Both the position numbers and the translations under genes were made by a program. Shown here one piece after another: positions 21,995 through 36,900 of a stretch of 64,000 bases of DNA. How positions within the stretch are numbered: position 1 is the stretch's first letter; each line of letters begins with the position of its first letter. Under the pieces are notes generated by a model, which made no database searches, was not told where the DNA came from, and saw only the letters and a list, made by a program, of their open reading frames with translations. This DNA comes from Apteryx mantelli (Eukaryota > Chordata > Aves > Apterygiformes > Apterygidae). The stretch is taken from positions 121,987,415 through 122,051,414 of the forward strand of contig NC_089979.1 in NCBI RefSeq assembly GCF_036417845.1, written 5' to 3'.

Positions 21995-24900
21995 GTATGG
22001 CGGCGGGGGGAGGAAGGGAGACTGCCCGGCAGCCGCGCCCCGCTGCGTGCCCCTCGCCCTCCCGCCGTGGTTCCCTCAGTCGCCCTGGTCTTCCCTCCCC
22101 CCCGCGAGTCCCCCTGCGCGCGCGGGGGGAGGGGGCGCGCGTGAGCCCTCGCTGAGGCCTTTGGAGCGGCCGTTAGAGCGGCCGTTGGAGCGGGGTGGGT
22201 GCGGCCGTTAGAGCGGGGGCCGGCTTTTGGCTACCGGCCTGTCCGCTGCCCTTCCCTTCCCCCCTCCCGCCCCCGCTGCCGCCTTGCCACCCCAGAGGAC
22301 GGGCGGAGAGAGGAGTGGCATGCCTCCCTCCGGCGAAGGTGTACTTTCCCTCGGCTCGTTTCCCCCCCCGTCGTGGGTATGCCCTGGAGATTGGGTGGGT
22401 TGCTTGGCCGCGGGTAAGACATAGTGTTTCCGGCAGAAAAAGAAAGCAGGCGGCCACGCACGCACCTAGAAAGTTTAGCTGGGTCTGGAGGAGCCGCGTC
22501 GTTCAGCACAAGTTGCGCAATACACCTTCCGTGTTTTATTTTTGGATGAGAACGAGTACTGCCTATGTGTTGCTGTTTATTAACGTGCTTAGGCTTATCA
22601 GCACAGCAATACTTGGAAAGTGAGTACGGACACTACTTCCACCTCATGAAAACATAACGTTTGTTGTGTCTCAGCAAGCTTTGTTCTGTTTTGTTGTAAC
22701 CTAGCTAAAAACGTCTCTGACCCGTTTGTCCTCAGCTGTCATTCCTGACACCCACCCACCCACCCCCCTCTGCTATGCTAGAAGGTCTCCCATGTTTTGT
22801 ATTGGAAATGTAAGGGCTGAGCATTTTAGAAAACTGCAAATGGGCAGATTGAAGCTGTTGAGTGTACAACTGGGAACAACTCTATTGTATAGTCAGTCAC
22901 AAAATAAGTAACTGCAGGAGACAAGTACACAGCGAAATATGAGATTCTCAATAATAAACTAGTTTCAGACTGCATGCTACATGTGACTTATGCTTTAACC
23001 GTGTACAAGTATCCTTTGCACTGAAACTGCTTTTTATCTCTTCGGGCTTTTGAGTTTACTCTTCCAGCATAGCTTCAGGCCTTTGTGACCTGGAGTGGGG
23101 TGAACTTGCTTCAGTGGCTTCCTCAATATCTCCAGACTTACTAATGGTATTTGATAGCTTCAGTGCAACCATTATGCAATATTCTGCATGTGTTAATTTG
23201 TTTTATTTTGTTGGGTTTATGCTTTGCAAAGTTACATTAAAGTTACATGTCTCTCTTACTTTTCACCTGTAAGAAGGGATTTTTTTTTTGAAGTGTGTGT
23301 TTGTCTTTGGTGCAGTAATTGTTACAGATATTCCATCATTCTGCTGAAGTAATTCTCTTCCATTAACTTACCAAGTGCTCTGCAGTTGGCCATTTATTTC
23401 ATGAATGCTGGGTGTCTGTGAAATGTATGAAAAATACAGTGTTTATAATCATTGTGGGCCTGTGCATGTTTGTGGATCCTCCCTTTCACACGACGATGTT
23501 AAGTGTGACAGGATAAGAAGGAGAGTATCTTTTTTTAACCTGGCTGTTAATGTAGGGTGAGCTGTCAACAGATAAAACAGTGTGTGAACATGTATGTAAG
23601 AGGTATAATTACCAGTAACAATGCTGATAAGCACAGGGGTCCATAACTGTGTGTACATGGTCTGATGGCTGTGCACAGTGCAGCTGCTTATTACAATACT
23701 TTTCTCAGCATATCTGGAAAATTGTTACATGCTCAACAGAAGAAAACTATCTTTATTGTGCAGACAGTTGTTTCTGTACAATTTTTGTACAAGGAAAATC
23801 TTTCTCACTTGCTGTATGTGTGTGATATTCTTGCTAAGAGCAAAGATGCATCTCTGGTAGCGTTGGTGCACCTCAAGCTACATGAGTATAATCTAGAAAA
23901 TCCATTGTGGTTTACAGAAGCTAGGCCAGAGAGCAGTGTGAGTATGGGCACTGCATTGTATGAGGAGAGCTCTGAGTCTCATCTCTGCAGTAAGCACTTC
24001 TAGTATTCAAACAGGTGGCTGTTGGCAATCCAAGGCTGGGTATTGACTCTTGTGTCAGATGATATTTGAAGGCATTGGTATTCAACTTGATTTTGCCTGG
24101 GACAGGGGAGAGCAAATTCAGCATGTATTCATCAAGTGCTTTTTGTGCATATTGAGCAAGTATACATATATCGATTGGATTCTTTATACATAATTTAGAC
24201 TAGATAGGTTTGGCTTTGCAGACGTTGCCTGAAGAATCACTGACTATTAGACTGAACAAAAGTAGTCATGAAATAGGATCTAGTATTTTGGAGGTGCTTT
24301 ATGCATGTTCTGACAGTGCAAGTAAACTCAGAGCTGTCACCAACTTCCTCACTAACTGCTCGAAGCAGTTCAGTGCACACTGGTGTCATGATTACTACGG
24401 ACATGGGAAAGCTTGGGTGCTGAATTCAATTCTGCAAGAACTTGACTTAAGAAGGAAACATGGGAAATGCTACATTCTGCTGTTGATAGTCAGCAAACTG
24501 ACTTGCCCGAATGGAGTTTCTATGGCCAGCAAGTGCTGTTCACTTCCTCCTATAGTGGAATTTTTGACAGACTGTAGAGGAGGGCTGCGTGTGAATCAGC
24601 TTAGGGTAACAGTGTGGCCTTGTTGATAAAGATGCTATACAGAAATGTCAGAAACAGATTTGGGCAGCTGATGACTTCAACAAAACTGCTGAAGAATATT
24701 GCCAAGCTTGACTGTCAACCAGCAGCTACCAACTTGCAAACTGATGACCAGCAGTTAGCTTAGTGTGATTGTGACACACTCGTCATGGCAAAGAACAGTA
24801 GTGATATTGAGGAGATTGTAAATACCGACTCTGAATTGCACTTCAGTCTTCTCACTGGAGACAGTTGACATGCTGCCTCTGCAGTCAGTTGGTCGACTGC

Positions 24901-27900
24901 TTCAGTCCTTTAGAGGCTTAATACACAAATGACCTTTTTTCCTCTGTCTGCATCTAAAAACCAGGCCAAACAGTTGTGCTTGAAATCACAGAATAAACAT
25001 CAATTATGTATTTTATTTTTTTTTGTAGCACTAGTCTGAAAATCCACATTGGTTCTTTGTGTTATATGTAAACAACTTACCATTATGATATAATACATAT
25101 TTTATCTGTACTTGTGGTATACCACAGACAAATACACACATTCTTTGGGCAGATTTCTATAAGTGCTTTGTTTTTCCCAAGGACAGCTGTATGCTAGGCC
25201 TTAACGGTATTTAATTGCTGCATATAAATGAAACAGAACTTCTCTACCTTTGTGTTGCAGTGGACACATTTTATGTGATGTAGTATGGTGGTGGATGTTG
25301 ACAGGGAGTAAGTAATACCTAATTCAGTGGTGCTTGTCAATAAAAAAAATTATCCTAATAATAAGCACAGGCTGTGCCAGGATCAGCTTTAAGTTTGGGC
25401 AAACTAGGCAGATGCCTAGGGGTGCAGACTGATAAGCTGAACAAAATCACAGTCATAAAGCAAGCAAGTGACTCTCTGGCCGTGGCTCTGTGCTTGCTCT
25501 CTGCAGAGCAGCCTTCCTGAGTACTATCTTTATGGAGCAGCTTCCTGACAGTTATTGTTCTGCTTCCTATGTGCTTGGCCTGCTCCGTGACTGCCTCTGT
25601 TCTGCTGCTGTTGGGAAGACAGGCACTGCCACAAAAGTGGGGCACTTTGTATGCAAAGAAGGAGGACAAGTAAGATATTTTATCATCATTTTGGGGGTTG
25701 ACAGAATTCAATTTTCTGCATGTTTCTGAGACTGAGTCAGCTCTGAGCTGTTCATTACAACCCTGCCAAACCTTATGTATTTTTCATAAATTCAGTGAAT
25801 GAGTAGAGAGCTTAGAGAATTGAAAGCATTTTTTCTTAATAAATTTGTACAGTGTAGAAGAAGTCTTAATGCAGATAACATACTATGCTTCCAAGCTGGA
25901 GACCTATTCTCCCCCCTGGAAGTAAGCTTCCGTCAATATCCAGTGTTTTGTATGCATACAAACCTTTAAAGATCAAAATTTGAGGAGCTGAGAACTTTCA
26001 ATTTTGTAGCACTTAAAGATTTGATAGCTTTCTGCTGGCTGTACTAATAGAAAGTGATTTATAAACCAAAATTTCATGCATTTTAGTTTGAAAAGCCTTT
26101 GTATTGATTCACTTCTCATTATTATCAGATTAAATGCAGGCAATGTGAGTAGGGTTTTTTTTTTCCAACCTTAAATCTGAAGTCTTTTAAAAATAAAAGG
26201 CAGTTTGTGACCTGTGGGTTTTACTTAAATCAGTTAAGTGCATGCTTGAAAAAATGTGTTGTTTAAAATCCCTTAAGCCATGCTTTTGACTAATACAGAC
26301 AGACCTGAGATCCATATTTATAGCATCTAAAGAGATTTATTATAGTTTTATAGGTTGTCCCATGTGCATGAAATTGAACAGATGAGAACTGGTCTTATTT
26401 ATAATTTCAAACTTGTTCTTTTCCAGCAGATTTTCCTAACAGCCACTGAGCCTTTATGCAGATGTGGCGGTTTGCTTTCATATAGCTCATCATTCCTACA
26501 GGCCCTCAGTTTATGCTCCAGGCAGCAAATATTAACTATGTTTCAACTTCTTCTCCCTGCAGGAAGCTGCACAAGCCTTGATTTATGCTGGGATGGCAGG
26601 GTCGAACTTGGAAAATATTCAAGAAAAAATAAATGAGTACTTGGAGAGAGTTCAAGCCCTCCATTCAGCAGGTGGGTAAGGAGCTTTCTAATCAAACCTC
26701 TGTTTAAATGAATTGAGTAGAAGGCTTTTTGGTGCTGTGAAATATATATCTGTAATGTTTGCTCTGTTTTTCATAATTATCTTTCTCTGTGAAGGACCAC
26801 AGGTACAATGAGCATTCGGAAATGAAGCATAGTGACTTCCTAAGGACTTTGATGCGAATTTTCTTTCCTTTTAAATATTCTTAGGAACCACAGCTGTACA
26901 ACAAACATGAGGAATTAATGAAACATAGGAACAGGAAAATGATCAGGAACAAATCAATACTTGTATCTAAGACTCAGCTGCATGATGGATTTGGAGCAAG
27001 TGGTTCTGGCATTTATGTAGAATTACTAACTTTGAGAGGGAGAGAGCTGTTTGCTCTCGTAAGGATTTCCTTGTTTGATCCCATGTCACTATTTCAGCTT
27101 AGAGCAAAATCTCCAGTTCTTGTACATGTGTAATTCTCATTTAGAATCACAGGATCGCTGAGCCTGGAAGGGACCTCAGGAGGTCTCTAGACCAACCTCC
27201 TGCTCAAAGCAGGGTCGACACTGAATTCAGACCAGGTTGCTCAGGGTTTTGTCCAGTCAGGTTCTGAAAACCTCTGAAGACAGAAATTCCCCATCCTCTC
27301 TGGGTCCTGCTCCAGTCCATATTTGTCTTTATAGTGAGAACTCTTTTTTTCTTTATAGCCAGTTGGAATATCCCCTGCTTCAATTTATAGTCTCTCTCTC
27401 TTTCTCCTGCAGTGCACTGCTGTAAAGAGCCTGACTGCATCTTCTCTGTAACCTCCTTTCACTGACTGGCAGGTTGCTGTTAGCCCCCCACACACCCTGA
27501 AGCCATCTCTTCTCCTGGCTGAGCAAGACCAGCTCCCTCAGCTTCTCCTCACAGGCTGAGCGTTCCAGCCCCAAATGTCTTAGGGACCCCCACAGGGATG
27601 CAGTATTCCAGATGGGGTCTACTGAGTGCCAAGTGGAGGATGATAATCCCTTCCCTCGATCTTGGGGCCATGCTCTTGCTGATACAGTCCCAGATGCCAT
27701 TAGTCTTCATCTGTGCCAGGACCGTGCTGGTTCCTGCTTATCTACCATCCCCCAAGACCCACAGGCCCTTCTCAGCAGAGCTGCTGCCCAGCCAGGCAGT
27801 TGCAGCCTGTACCCTGTAGAGTGTTAGTCTGTCCCAGATGCAGGGCAGTGCATTTGTCCTTGTTGAATTTCAGGAGGTTCCTGTCAGCCCATTACTTTAG

Positions 27901-30900
27901 TTTATCTAGGTCTCTTTGAATAATAATCGTGTCCTTGAGTATATCGACTGTACCTCCTGGTTTGCCATGATCTGCAAACTTGATGAGAGTGCACTTTCTC
28001 TTATTCTTCAGGTTATTATTAAAAGTATTAGATGAGATAGATACTTAAGGAACTCATGTATTGCAACAGGTGGTATGTTTTCAGAAACATTGCCGTATTT
28101 TATGTAATTAAATAACTTTTTCCTTAACATTGTATGAAAGCTATTTTATTTACGTTGTTATTCGATGTGTGAAATATCCTGAGAGTGTATCTCTGGTTCC
28201 TGTGTGGGGATTTTCTGTTTTCTTGGTTCTACTTTTTTTGTCCTTGCAAAGATGTCTTTAGCAAAGTTTAAAAAGTTTCGGTTTCCAGCCAAAAAATAGA
28301 TATTACCCATCTAATTAGAAGTGCTAGTGTTTGTCAGTACCTTATTAAGGATGTTTTTACATACTAAATACTTCCTTTTTCATTTAGTTCAGTCACAGAA
28401 CACAGACCCTCTGAAGTCAAAACAACAGTTGGACTTGGAGCGTGCTCGCTTCCTAGTTATGCAGGCTTTTGACGAAGATGACAAAGGCAGTGCAGAAGAA
28501 GCTATAGAGTTGTACACAGAAGCGGTGGAACTCTGTTTGAAAACAGTATGTTAAGCTACAAGTTAACTTGGTGGAATTATGTGATGGTAAGAAATTCTTC
28601 CACTTACACAAGTAACTGACCCTTAAAGGCTGGCTTAAAAATGGAGTACCTGTATTTCTAAAAACTATTTTTGAATCTTTTTTCCAGTAATTTTTTTTTT
28701 AATGTTTCTTCCAGTCTTGATGCTATGCTGTTACTCAGCACTGTAAAGTTACGGGGACTTGTGATTTCTTTTCTCTGAACCCCATTATACTAAAACCTAA
28801 AAATAATCTTGGAATTTTTTTTCATATTTTGTCTGGGAGCCAGTGAGACACTAAAACAGAAATTTAAAAACAATTAAAACTGAAGAAGATGAGTTGATAA
28901 TGTGTCAGCTATATTACTTTCTTAATATGATATAGGAAATAATTTAAGGGAAATTTTTTTGAGTAATACTTTCCAAAAATATAATGGTCCACTGATGCCA
29001 AAACTAGTAAAAATGTTACTCAGTTACTCACTGCTCAACATTAAAGCCGTTATGATTGAATTCTGTTCATACTGAAATAAGTGGTACGGATAAATTGGCC
29101 ATTATATAAGTGCTATAGAACATAATTGCAGGTACTGCTTTTTTCTGTTAAGACCAGTTGCCATAACTAACTCATAGGAAGAGCTCACCATCATGATGTA
29201 ACTCCACCAAGTCTGTTTTTCTTCTTTCTCTTCTCTTCCCTTTTTATAATGTACGTATATGTGGGTATTGGGAGGGGAACATTCCTATTGCTACATACTA
29301 GGGTATGCACTTCTGTGCTCTGAATTCCTGGCTCTGTGTAGGCTCAGAAACCCTGCTGTTACCGTGTAACCAGACTAAGGGCTCATAAAACTGATGTAGT
29401 TCTTCCATTTGATTAGCTGGATCAGAACTTCTTCCATCTATTATATAAAACCTGTTGTGGCACTGTACTGGTTTTCCTCTGCTATATTCCTCCTTCTGTT
29501 GTATCAGTGCATACAGATATTACTTACATATATAGTAGCTAATCTGAAATTGGGTCAAATAACAGGTACTCTTACCTGGTCTTTCATTAGCTGCAGTTAC
29601 TGGTGAAGTTTCTTTTAATCTTGACTAGGATATTATTTTTGATAAGATGATTGTAGGCTTTATCCCTCAGGTGGATCAAAAACTACCTTCTTCTTCCCAG
29701 GATGAAAGAAGATTGAAGGAATTCTCCTATCCTGAAGTATTGCTTCTGTCCTGCTTTCTGCTCAGTATATTCAGGTGGAGAGATTTGTCTCTTCCTCTAC
29801 CCTTGAAGTGCTTGGAGAGCAGCCATTCCTTTTCTTGTATGGCTATCTCCTGGACAGGTCTGCTGGTGCACCATCTCCGCTGCTTACCTTCATAAATCTT
29901 TAAAAGTCTTTTCCAGCCAAGAATCCCTCAGCGTAATTTCTTTCCAGATCACAAAAAGAAATCTTATAGAGGGTGTTTCTAATTTTGTTTCATAGGGTGA
30001 AAGTAGCTTGCCTTTTGTTTTTCCCGGTTGATCTAACTGACTGGGGAGAGTGAGTCATGATACAAAGCTAAAACCTGAAACCTGCTTATGGGTGTCACAG
30101 GAGAAGCCACACCCCATGTTGTGCCTTTTGTAGACTGCTTAGCTGCACTAGCCGTGCTTCACCTGTAAGAAAAACAAGTATAAATTGATTGTATGACTAA
30201 GCTGTCATGGCTGACTACCCAACTGATAATAGAAGTTAGCACTCTTAATACCTTTTTTGGTGCCCTGTCATAGATAATTTTATGCCTTACGTGTGCAAGA
30301 ACAAGATTTTTGACTTGGAAGCAGATTTTTTTAATGAAAGAAAACCTTCAAGTTTATTTTATTTTGTCTTAAATTTCCATGATTATTTTTCACTCATTTG
30401 AGGGTGGAAGGGGGAAAGGAATTGGAACACACCTAAGTTCAGTAGTGTTTTAACGTAATGTGTTTTGCCTTCCTCCTGCCCATAGTTTTAGTATGATTAA
30501 TTCTTCTGGCAAACTTTTTACGTATACAGTGTTTCCCATGCTCAAGCATTTTAAATATCACTCTGAACACTCACTAGAACAGCAAAATGCTATTCATTTA
30601 CTTAGTATGCTTTTTATGCCAACATTAAAAACCCGTATCTACTAATTTCAAGGGGGAATTGGAAAAAATAGCTAGTTACTGTTTGATGCTGTAACTTACA
30701 AGTGTGAAATCTGACAAACTGATTTCTTTTTTTAACCTGTTTTTTTTTCAATGTGTAGCTTTTTCTTTTGTTTTGTATTTAAGGCTACTGAAACTTCAGA
30801 AACAGGCCTTCAGTCAAAACTGAAACAGCTGGCTCGACAAGCACTGGATAGGTGAGTATAGTCAACATTAGCATAAATATTTGCTATCGAGATTAAATGC

Positions 30901-33900
30901 ACCCTATGAATTGGATTATCTAATCTAGTCTGTCTGTTTTGTGCTGGAAAGAGCATGGATTCTGGCTAGAAGCAGCTTGTGTAGTGTTCTTCTGGTAGCT
31001 AGCTGCCACTTGCTATGCAGCTGAAAAAGTAACTGTTGTGTCAATCCTCTGGGGACCTTGGGACATGCCAAATTAGGGAGGGACTGCGTATTTTTTTTTA
31101 GTGCCAATGCACCACTTCAGTCCTCAGAGATATAGATCATAGTAGTCTATTATAATTTTTGGCTTCTATAAAGATGCCAAATTCAGGCAAGCACTGAGTC
31201 AGGGTGTCAGCATCTTTTCTTCATAATGAAGACATCTTGGAAACTGGAAAATGCTTAGGTTAAAGGTGGCAATGTAACTGTAAGGGTAGGTCTACTGGGT
31301 TGTGTTTCTAAAACCAGTTACACGAATACAAGTTCAGTATAACTCCTTTTAAATTAGCTATATAATGGAGTTTAGAATACTAGCTTCTGTGCTGTTTCAG
31401 CTGATTTTGAGCACATTTCAGTCTGTGTTCAAGAACAATATATTGATTCGTATACATGTGACTATCCATTATCTTAATGCAGCAACAAAAATAGACGGTC
31501 TTCAAGCAGTTGAACTGCAAGTCATACGCTGGATTGTGAGAATGGCAGTGGGGCTTTACTGGCATGGTAGCTGCTAGACAAATTAAAACCTGGAGCTCTG
31601 AGAGGAAGCAGCACAGTAGGAGGTGCTGAAGCCAATACTGGTGGATTATCACTCTGTTCCTGGCTCATAGCAGAGTGGGAGAGGCAGTTAGGAAATTGTT
31701 TTTGTTTCCTGTTTGTGAATCATTTTAAAAGGTGTTTTCTCTCTCTGGATTTCAGTGGTCTTACTCTGATGTTCCAGATAATGAATACTTGCATATATTC
31801 TCTTATTAGCATAATTTTAAAGGTGACAAAAATCTAATGAGTTCTGCCAAAAGTAGCTTATAAGTGAATTACAAATGCTGTATTTTTATTGACTCTGTAA
31901 CAGGAACATAAAGAGGTACTGGCATTCAGAATTTTCTGAACATTTGTCTTCATATTGTTCATGAATTGATTTTCTTCGGATAAGCAGTATTGGACAAAGT
32001 GGGCGTTTGTCCATCCAATTTAACATATGTAGGAGCACGAACTAGCAAATAAATAATTGAATTATTACCATATGTTTAATGTTGTAAACAGAATGTGTTT
32101 TTTGTTTTAGAGCAGAGGCACTGAAGGAATCTATGTCAAAGTCATCTCAGAAGGAGAAGTCAACTGTAGTTAAACCAAATCAGCCAGTCAGAACGTTCTT
32201 TCCATTGGGACCTGATTTTTCTTTAAATGATAAACCACAGACAATCAGAGCAGTACAAGCCAGTGAATCTCAAGGTCAGAGATACACTGCAGAGGAGATT
32301 GAAGTACTCAGGTAAGATGAGGACAGCTTTTCTCAAGTGTTACCGTTTGCGTAAGTCTAATACGATAGATTGAAGCAGCATAAGTATGAGGTGTATAAAT
32401 AGAGGGTTGCAAAGCTATCTCTTACAAACACCATTGCTGCTATTTTCTACACATTAATAAATTCTAGTATTCTCTTTGATGATGTAATTAGTGTCTTTTA
32501 TTCACATAGTGCGCTTTCTAGAGTTTAAACACCACTTTTTTGTATTTGGCTGCCATATTATTTTTAGTAGCCTTGTTTTTTTTACATTACACATATCCTA
32601 CCTAACTGAGTTCACAACAGATCCAATTCTGTGAGGTGCAAAGATGTTTTTAGAGAAGTAACAACTACTACTTCCCTGGAAATTGAGGAAGCTTTAATAT
32701 TTTACAGGATTGTGCCTTCTGTTGGAATGATTTCCATTTGCATTGATTCTTATTAGAGGTGGGATAAGTCACAAATAATAAAGAATCTGTAAAACTTTTA
32801 GCCTAAATTGTGAACTTGGAAGTCTTTATCAAATGTATCTTAAATATATTGTCCAACAACTGTTTTGACCTTCCTCCTTCTCTTCCTCCTATATATGCAA
32901 CAAATAAAATTGTGATGGAGGTGGTGCTCAACAGTATGATTTGATGTAAAATAGTCTGCTCATTGACTTTAAGAGACTTAGGTGGATGAAGGATATATTC
33001 CTAAAGATAGAAATGTGTGTGCATTTGAAAATTTGCAGAGCAGTAAAAATTTTCTTAATCAAAAATTCACTTTTTTTCTCTTACAATGTTTGTGCAGTGT
33101 ATGTTTCTGTTTTTGTTGGGGAGGGAGGGGGTGTTTTTGTTTTTTAAGTTGTGCCAGAGAACTTCAAGTTGTTTTGCGTCTTTAATCATCATTTGTTTTG
33201 AAAATATTTCACATACCTTTTTCAGGTAACTCCTTGGTTATAATTGAAACTTTAATTACATTCACATTTAAGTATGATTCAGCTTTTAAAAAAAGTGTTC
33301 TGTGCATTTTAATCTAAGACATACTAATAAATGTGTGCAATATTTTCATTTGTTATTGTTGTTTGACAGTGTTTCGAAATATTCCCATAATTAGATTAAA
33401 TGTCATTAATTGTTAATTGCTCCCAATTTACACACTCAGAGTCTTTTAAAAGAGAGGTGAAAGATGACTTGGGAAATTCTATTTAGATAAATGAATACAT
33501 TTTTAAATGCGAGTTCTAGACTTACAAAAAGGTGTGTGGCTGATAATCATTTTTCTGCAGAGTCATGGTGATTTGTCCACAAGTATGCACTTGCAGGATG
33601 AGTAACCAAGCCATCAAGCACTGCGCATTTCAAGACCAAATAAATACAGTGCTTGTTTCCTTTTCAAGAGGTAGAGTGCTTTTTGTCTTCAGAAGCACCA
33701 TGTCTTTGCAGTTTTTAAACATTACATTTTGTTGTTATCTCCTGGGGCTTAGTCTTTGAAAGATGATATATAGGTTTGTAACTATATTTTTCTCTTGTGA
33801 CTTGCAGAAAGACTTCAAAAATTAATGGTATTGAATATGTCCCTTTCATGAGTGTTGATTTGAGGGAACGTTTTGCCTTCCCTATGCCGTTTTCGTAAGT

Positions 33901-36900
33901 GCTATTCAATTACTAAACTTACACTTGTTTTTATTTCTAAAACTTTTCCATATCCCATACGGTTATGCTTTCTCTTTTAGAACTTCAAATTGTTTAAGTA
34001 GGATTTTAATCATAATTCAGGTCAGGATATTTAAATACTACCACTTACTTTTTCCAAGCTGATCTTAGGACTGTTTAGTGTGACCTGATCCTGCTCTTTA
34101 GGACTTTTGCTGTTGTGGCCTATAAGGGGAACATTAGTTTTGGCTTTTTGGGGTACTGGACTGGGCTGGCAGTTTTGGGTCCATTTCCTGACTCTGCTGC
34201 CTCCTGATCAGTTTAGCTCCCTCTGCCTCGGTTATCCCATCTGTAAAATGAAAATGATAGTTGTTTCTTCTGCGAAGGATTATTCAGAGGAAGAGTGCTA
34301 CGTGACTGCTAGGCTTTATGCATGAGCAGTGATATAGGTTCAGATCACGCAGACATAGTAGAAAAATACACCTCTTTTTTTCTTCAGTTTTCTACTAAAG
34401 GCTTGGCAATCAGACAAATTCAATATTTTCAGGACCAAGGAAGCTTTTTATTATTAATTCATTGTTTGGAAGTAAATGGGAAAAATTGGGTTTCTGCTTG
34501 TGTAGTCTTATATGAAGGAAGCTTGCAGGTTTTATTTCATGTTTTTACTAGCTTTTGCTTTTTTTCCCCCAAATCATCAACTTTACAGCACTGTTCTTTA
34601 TATATACAGCTATAAAACACCTGCAAAGCTATGTAACTGTTTTGCATATGTTTCTACTATGTATCAGTTATATAAGATGTACCATGAGAAGTTTTTTCTG
34701 AACTGCTGTGGATTTATTGCTGCTTCTCCTTTTTTAAATCTAGTGATAAATGTGGCAAGTTACCATTATCCCCCAAACAGAAAGCAATATTTGCCAAGTG
34801 GGTGCGACCAGATGATCTAACAAATAACCCTACGATGATTTATACTGTATCAAGTTTCAGCATAAAGCAGGTAAGTTGTTCCTAAAGAGAAGCGTGTGCT
34901 GTTTGAGTTTGTTGCAGAGAATATGGGACCCTCTAAAGGTGAAAAGGAATACTTGTTCAAAAAGGAACCCCCAAGTGTGAGAGAGCTTTTCTTGACCCTC
35001 TTAAGAATAAATAAATAAAATCAGTAAACAATACCTCCCTAGATTCCATGTATTTTATAGTCATGACAACAGACATGTTAACAGTAGAAATGAAAATCAA
35101 AATATGAATTCCAGCAAAAATCCCTTTTTTTCAAAAGCAGTGGTAAAGTTAGCATCAAAAATGGCAAGGCATACCCTGTGGTAAATTCTTTACTTAATTT
35201 ATTGCATGCAGAAAGTGCTGGGCAAGATTTTTAACTTTTTAGTTGACAGGAAGTGGAGTGGCCCATTAAAAACAGTGGAAACATCTTGTTTAATGCTAAG
35301 TTGCATAATGGACCAAGTTATTCTGAAATCAGCAACAGATTCTGCCATTTGCATCTGGCTTATGTTACACAATGTGTTTGGGAAGGTGGGGTTAAGTGTA
35401 TGTGGATGATGAGGTGAGGTATCTGCACTTGTTTCTGCTTGTCTTTAGTAAATCTTTTAATTCTGCCTTGCTCTGTTAGGCCCTAGTGTTGAGCAAGCAT
35501 ACTTTTCCTGCCTCTTTAGTAGTAACTTTGCTTCTCTTGGGTCAAATTCCTTCCCTTTTGAAGGGAACTACTAAATGACAACTTTGCTTCCCTTCTCACA
35601 CAACGCATTTGTCTTTCAGTATCTAAATATTAGTAAATGTCCTCGCCATTTTCTTTTATTTGCAGACAATAGTGTCAGATTGTTCTTTTGTGGCATCACT
35701 AGCTATCAGTGCAGCATATGAAAGAAGATACAGCAAAAAATTGATTACAAGGTAAATAGCTGTCCTTTCTAAGATTTTGTCAGTCTTAATACTGCCACAT
35801 TTTTGAAGTATATTTTATGAGGGTGATGTTTAAACTGATATCTGTTAAACTTACTCATGGTCACACACAGTATTTCTAATCAAGTCAAAGTGAAAATATT
35901 GGGATTAGTATTTTCAGCTTTCATTAATTTTAGCTGAGATTCTACAGCTATATCGTTGGACAGGTCAGTAAAAATAACTGAGCATTTGTTTTCCTCTTCC
36001 CCTGTCTGAGATTCATGTGGCTTTAGCACATGAAAGTGAAGACAACTTTATGTAGATGTGTAATGCAGACTTGGAGTCTAACTGTAGATATGCTTTTAGG
36101 GAGAATAAATATTTTGGAGGGTTTTGTTTACTTTTTTGCTTTCTTAATAGAAATTTTACTTACAGCATTTTATAGACCTGTTTTCCTACATTGCTATGCC
36201 AGCTGCGGTGCAACAGATGATCCATCATGTATCTTGTTGTACAATTAATGTTAACAACACTATCACAGTTCCACTTAACTAGAGTCCTGGGATAAGTTTA
36301 GCATGGGTTTGACAGACTGCAAGGAGCCCATTGCAAGACCAGTGTGCAAATGTTTCTGGAATTTTTGTTTTAACCCATACTATTGAGAGGTGGATGTGGG
36401 TATGGGTCTTTTGGGGTTTTATTGTTTTGGGTTTTTTGGGGGGTAGCGGGGGGAGCGATGACTTCTGTACTGTCTCCTTCTTGGTCTTATCTTTGACTTA
36501 TCATTCATACAAATACTATTAAACTATATTTTTATAGCTGTAGTGCAAATACAGTAAGATACAGGTGCTTGCCTTGCTTCTGCTGGAGGAAGAGTTAGGT
36601 TAATTGTGTTCTTCCTGTTACTCTATTATGTAGAGAAATGCAGCAAAAGTAAGGTCTGAAAAATAAAATTTAGTTAAACATCGTTGACATTTTTACTAAA
36701 TTTGAGTATCTCTTTTTTTGTGAAGTTATAAATTCCAGAAACCATGTTAATCCAACTCTTAATATCAGTCTTTGTGTATGTACATAGAGCCAAGTCATTT
36801 ATGTCACAACTTTCTCTTCTTTTATTTATTTATTTTTTTTTCCCCAACAGTATAATTTACCCTCAGAATAAGAAAGGTGAACCAGAGTATAATCCATGTG

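Larger units (their letters stand above)
21470..22480 (+). promoter_or_regulatory. CpG island promoter of CAPN7
   Basis: About 1 kb of very GC- and CpG-rich sequence in an AT-rich background, centred on the first coding exon. No TATA box is seen. GC boxes lie at 21746-21753, 21763-21770 and 21775-21782. NRF1-like motifs (each 11 of 12 to the YGCGCAYGCGCR consensus) lie at 21597-21608 (minus) and 21653-21664 (plus). This is the usual architecture of a broadly expressed vertebrate gene with dispersed start sites. The exact transcription start cannot be read from sequence. Confidence 0.85.

Noticed and set aside
21433-22623. Many overlapping long frames on both strands around the CAPN7 promoter
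   Set aside because: CpG-island GC content depletes stop codons in every frame. Only exon 1 of CAPN7 (21893-21994) is supported.
27204-27919. Several open frames in CAPN7 intron 2
   Set aside because: They lie in the CR1 fragment (27143-28058) and are not in the CR1 coding frame over any useful length.
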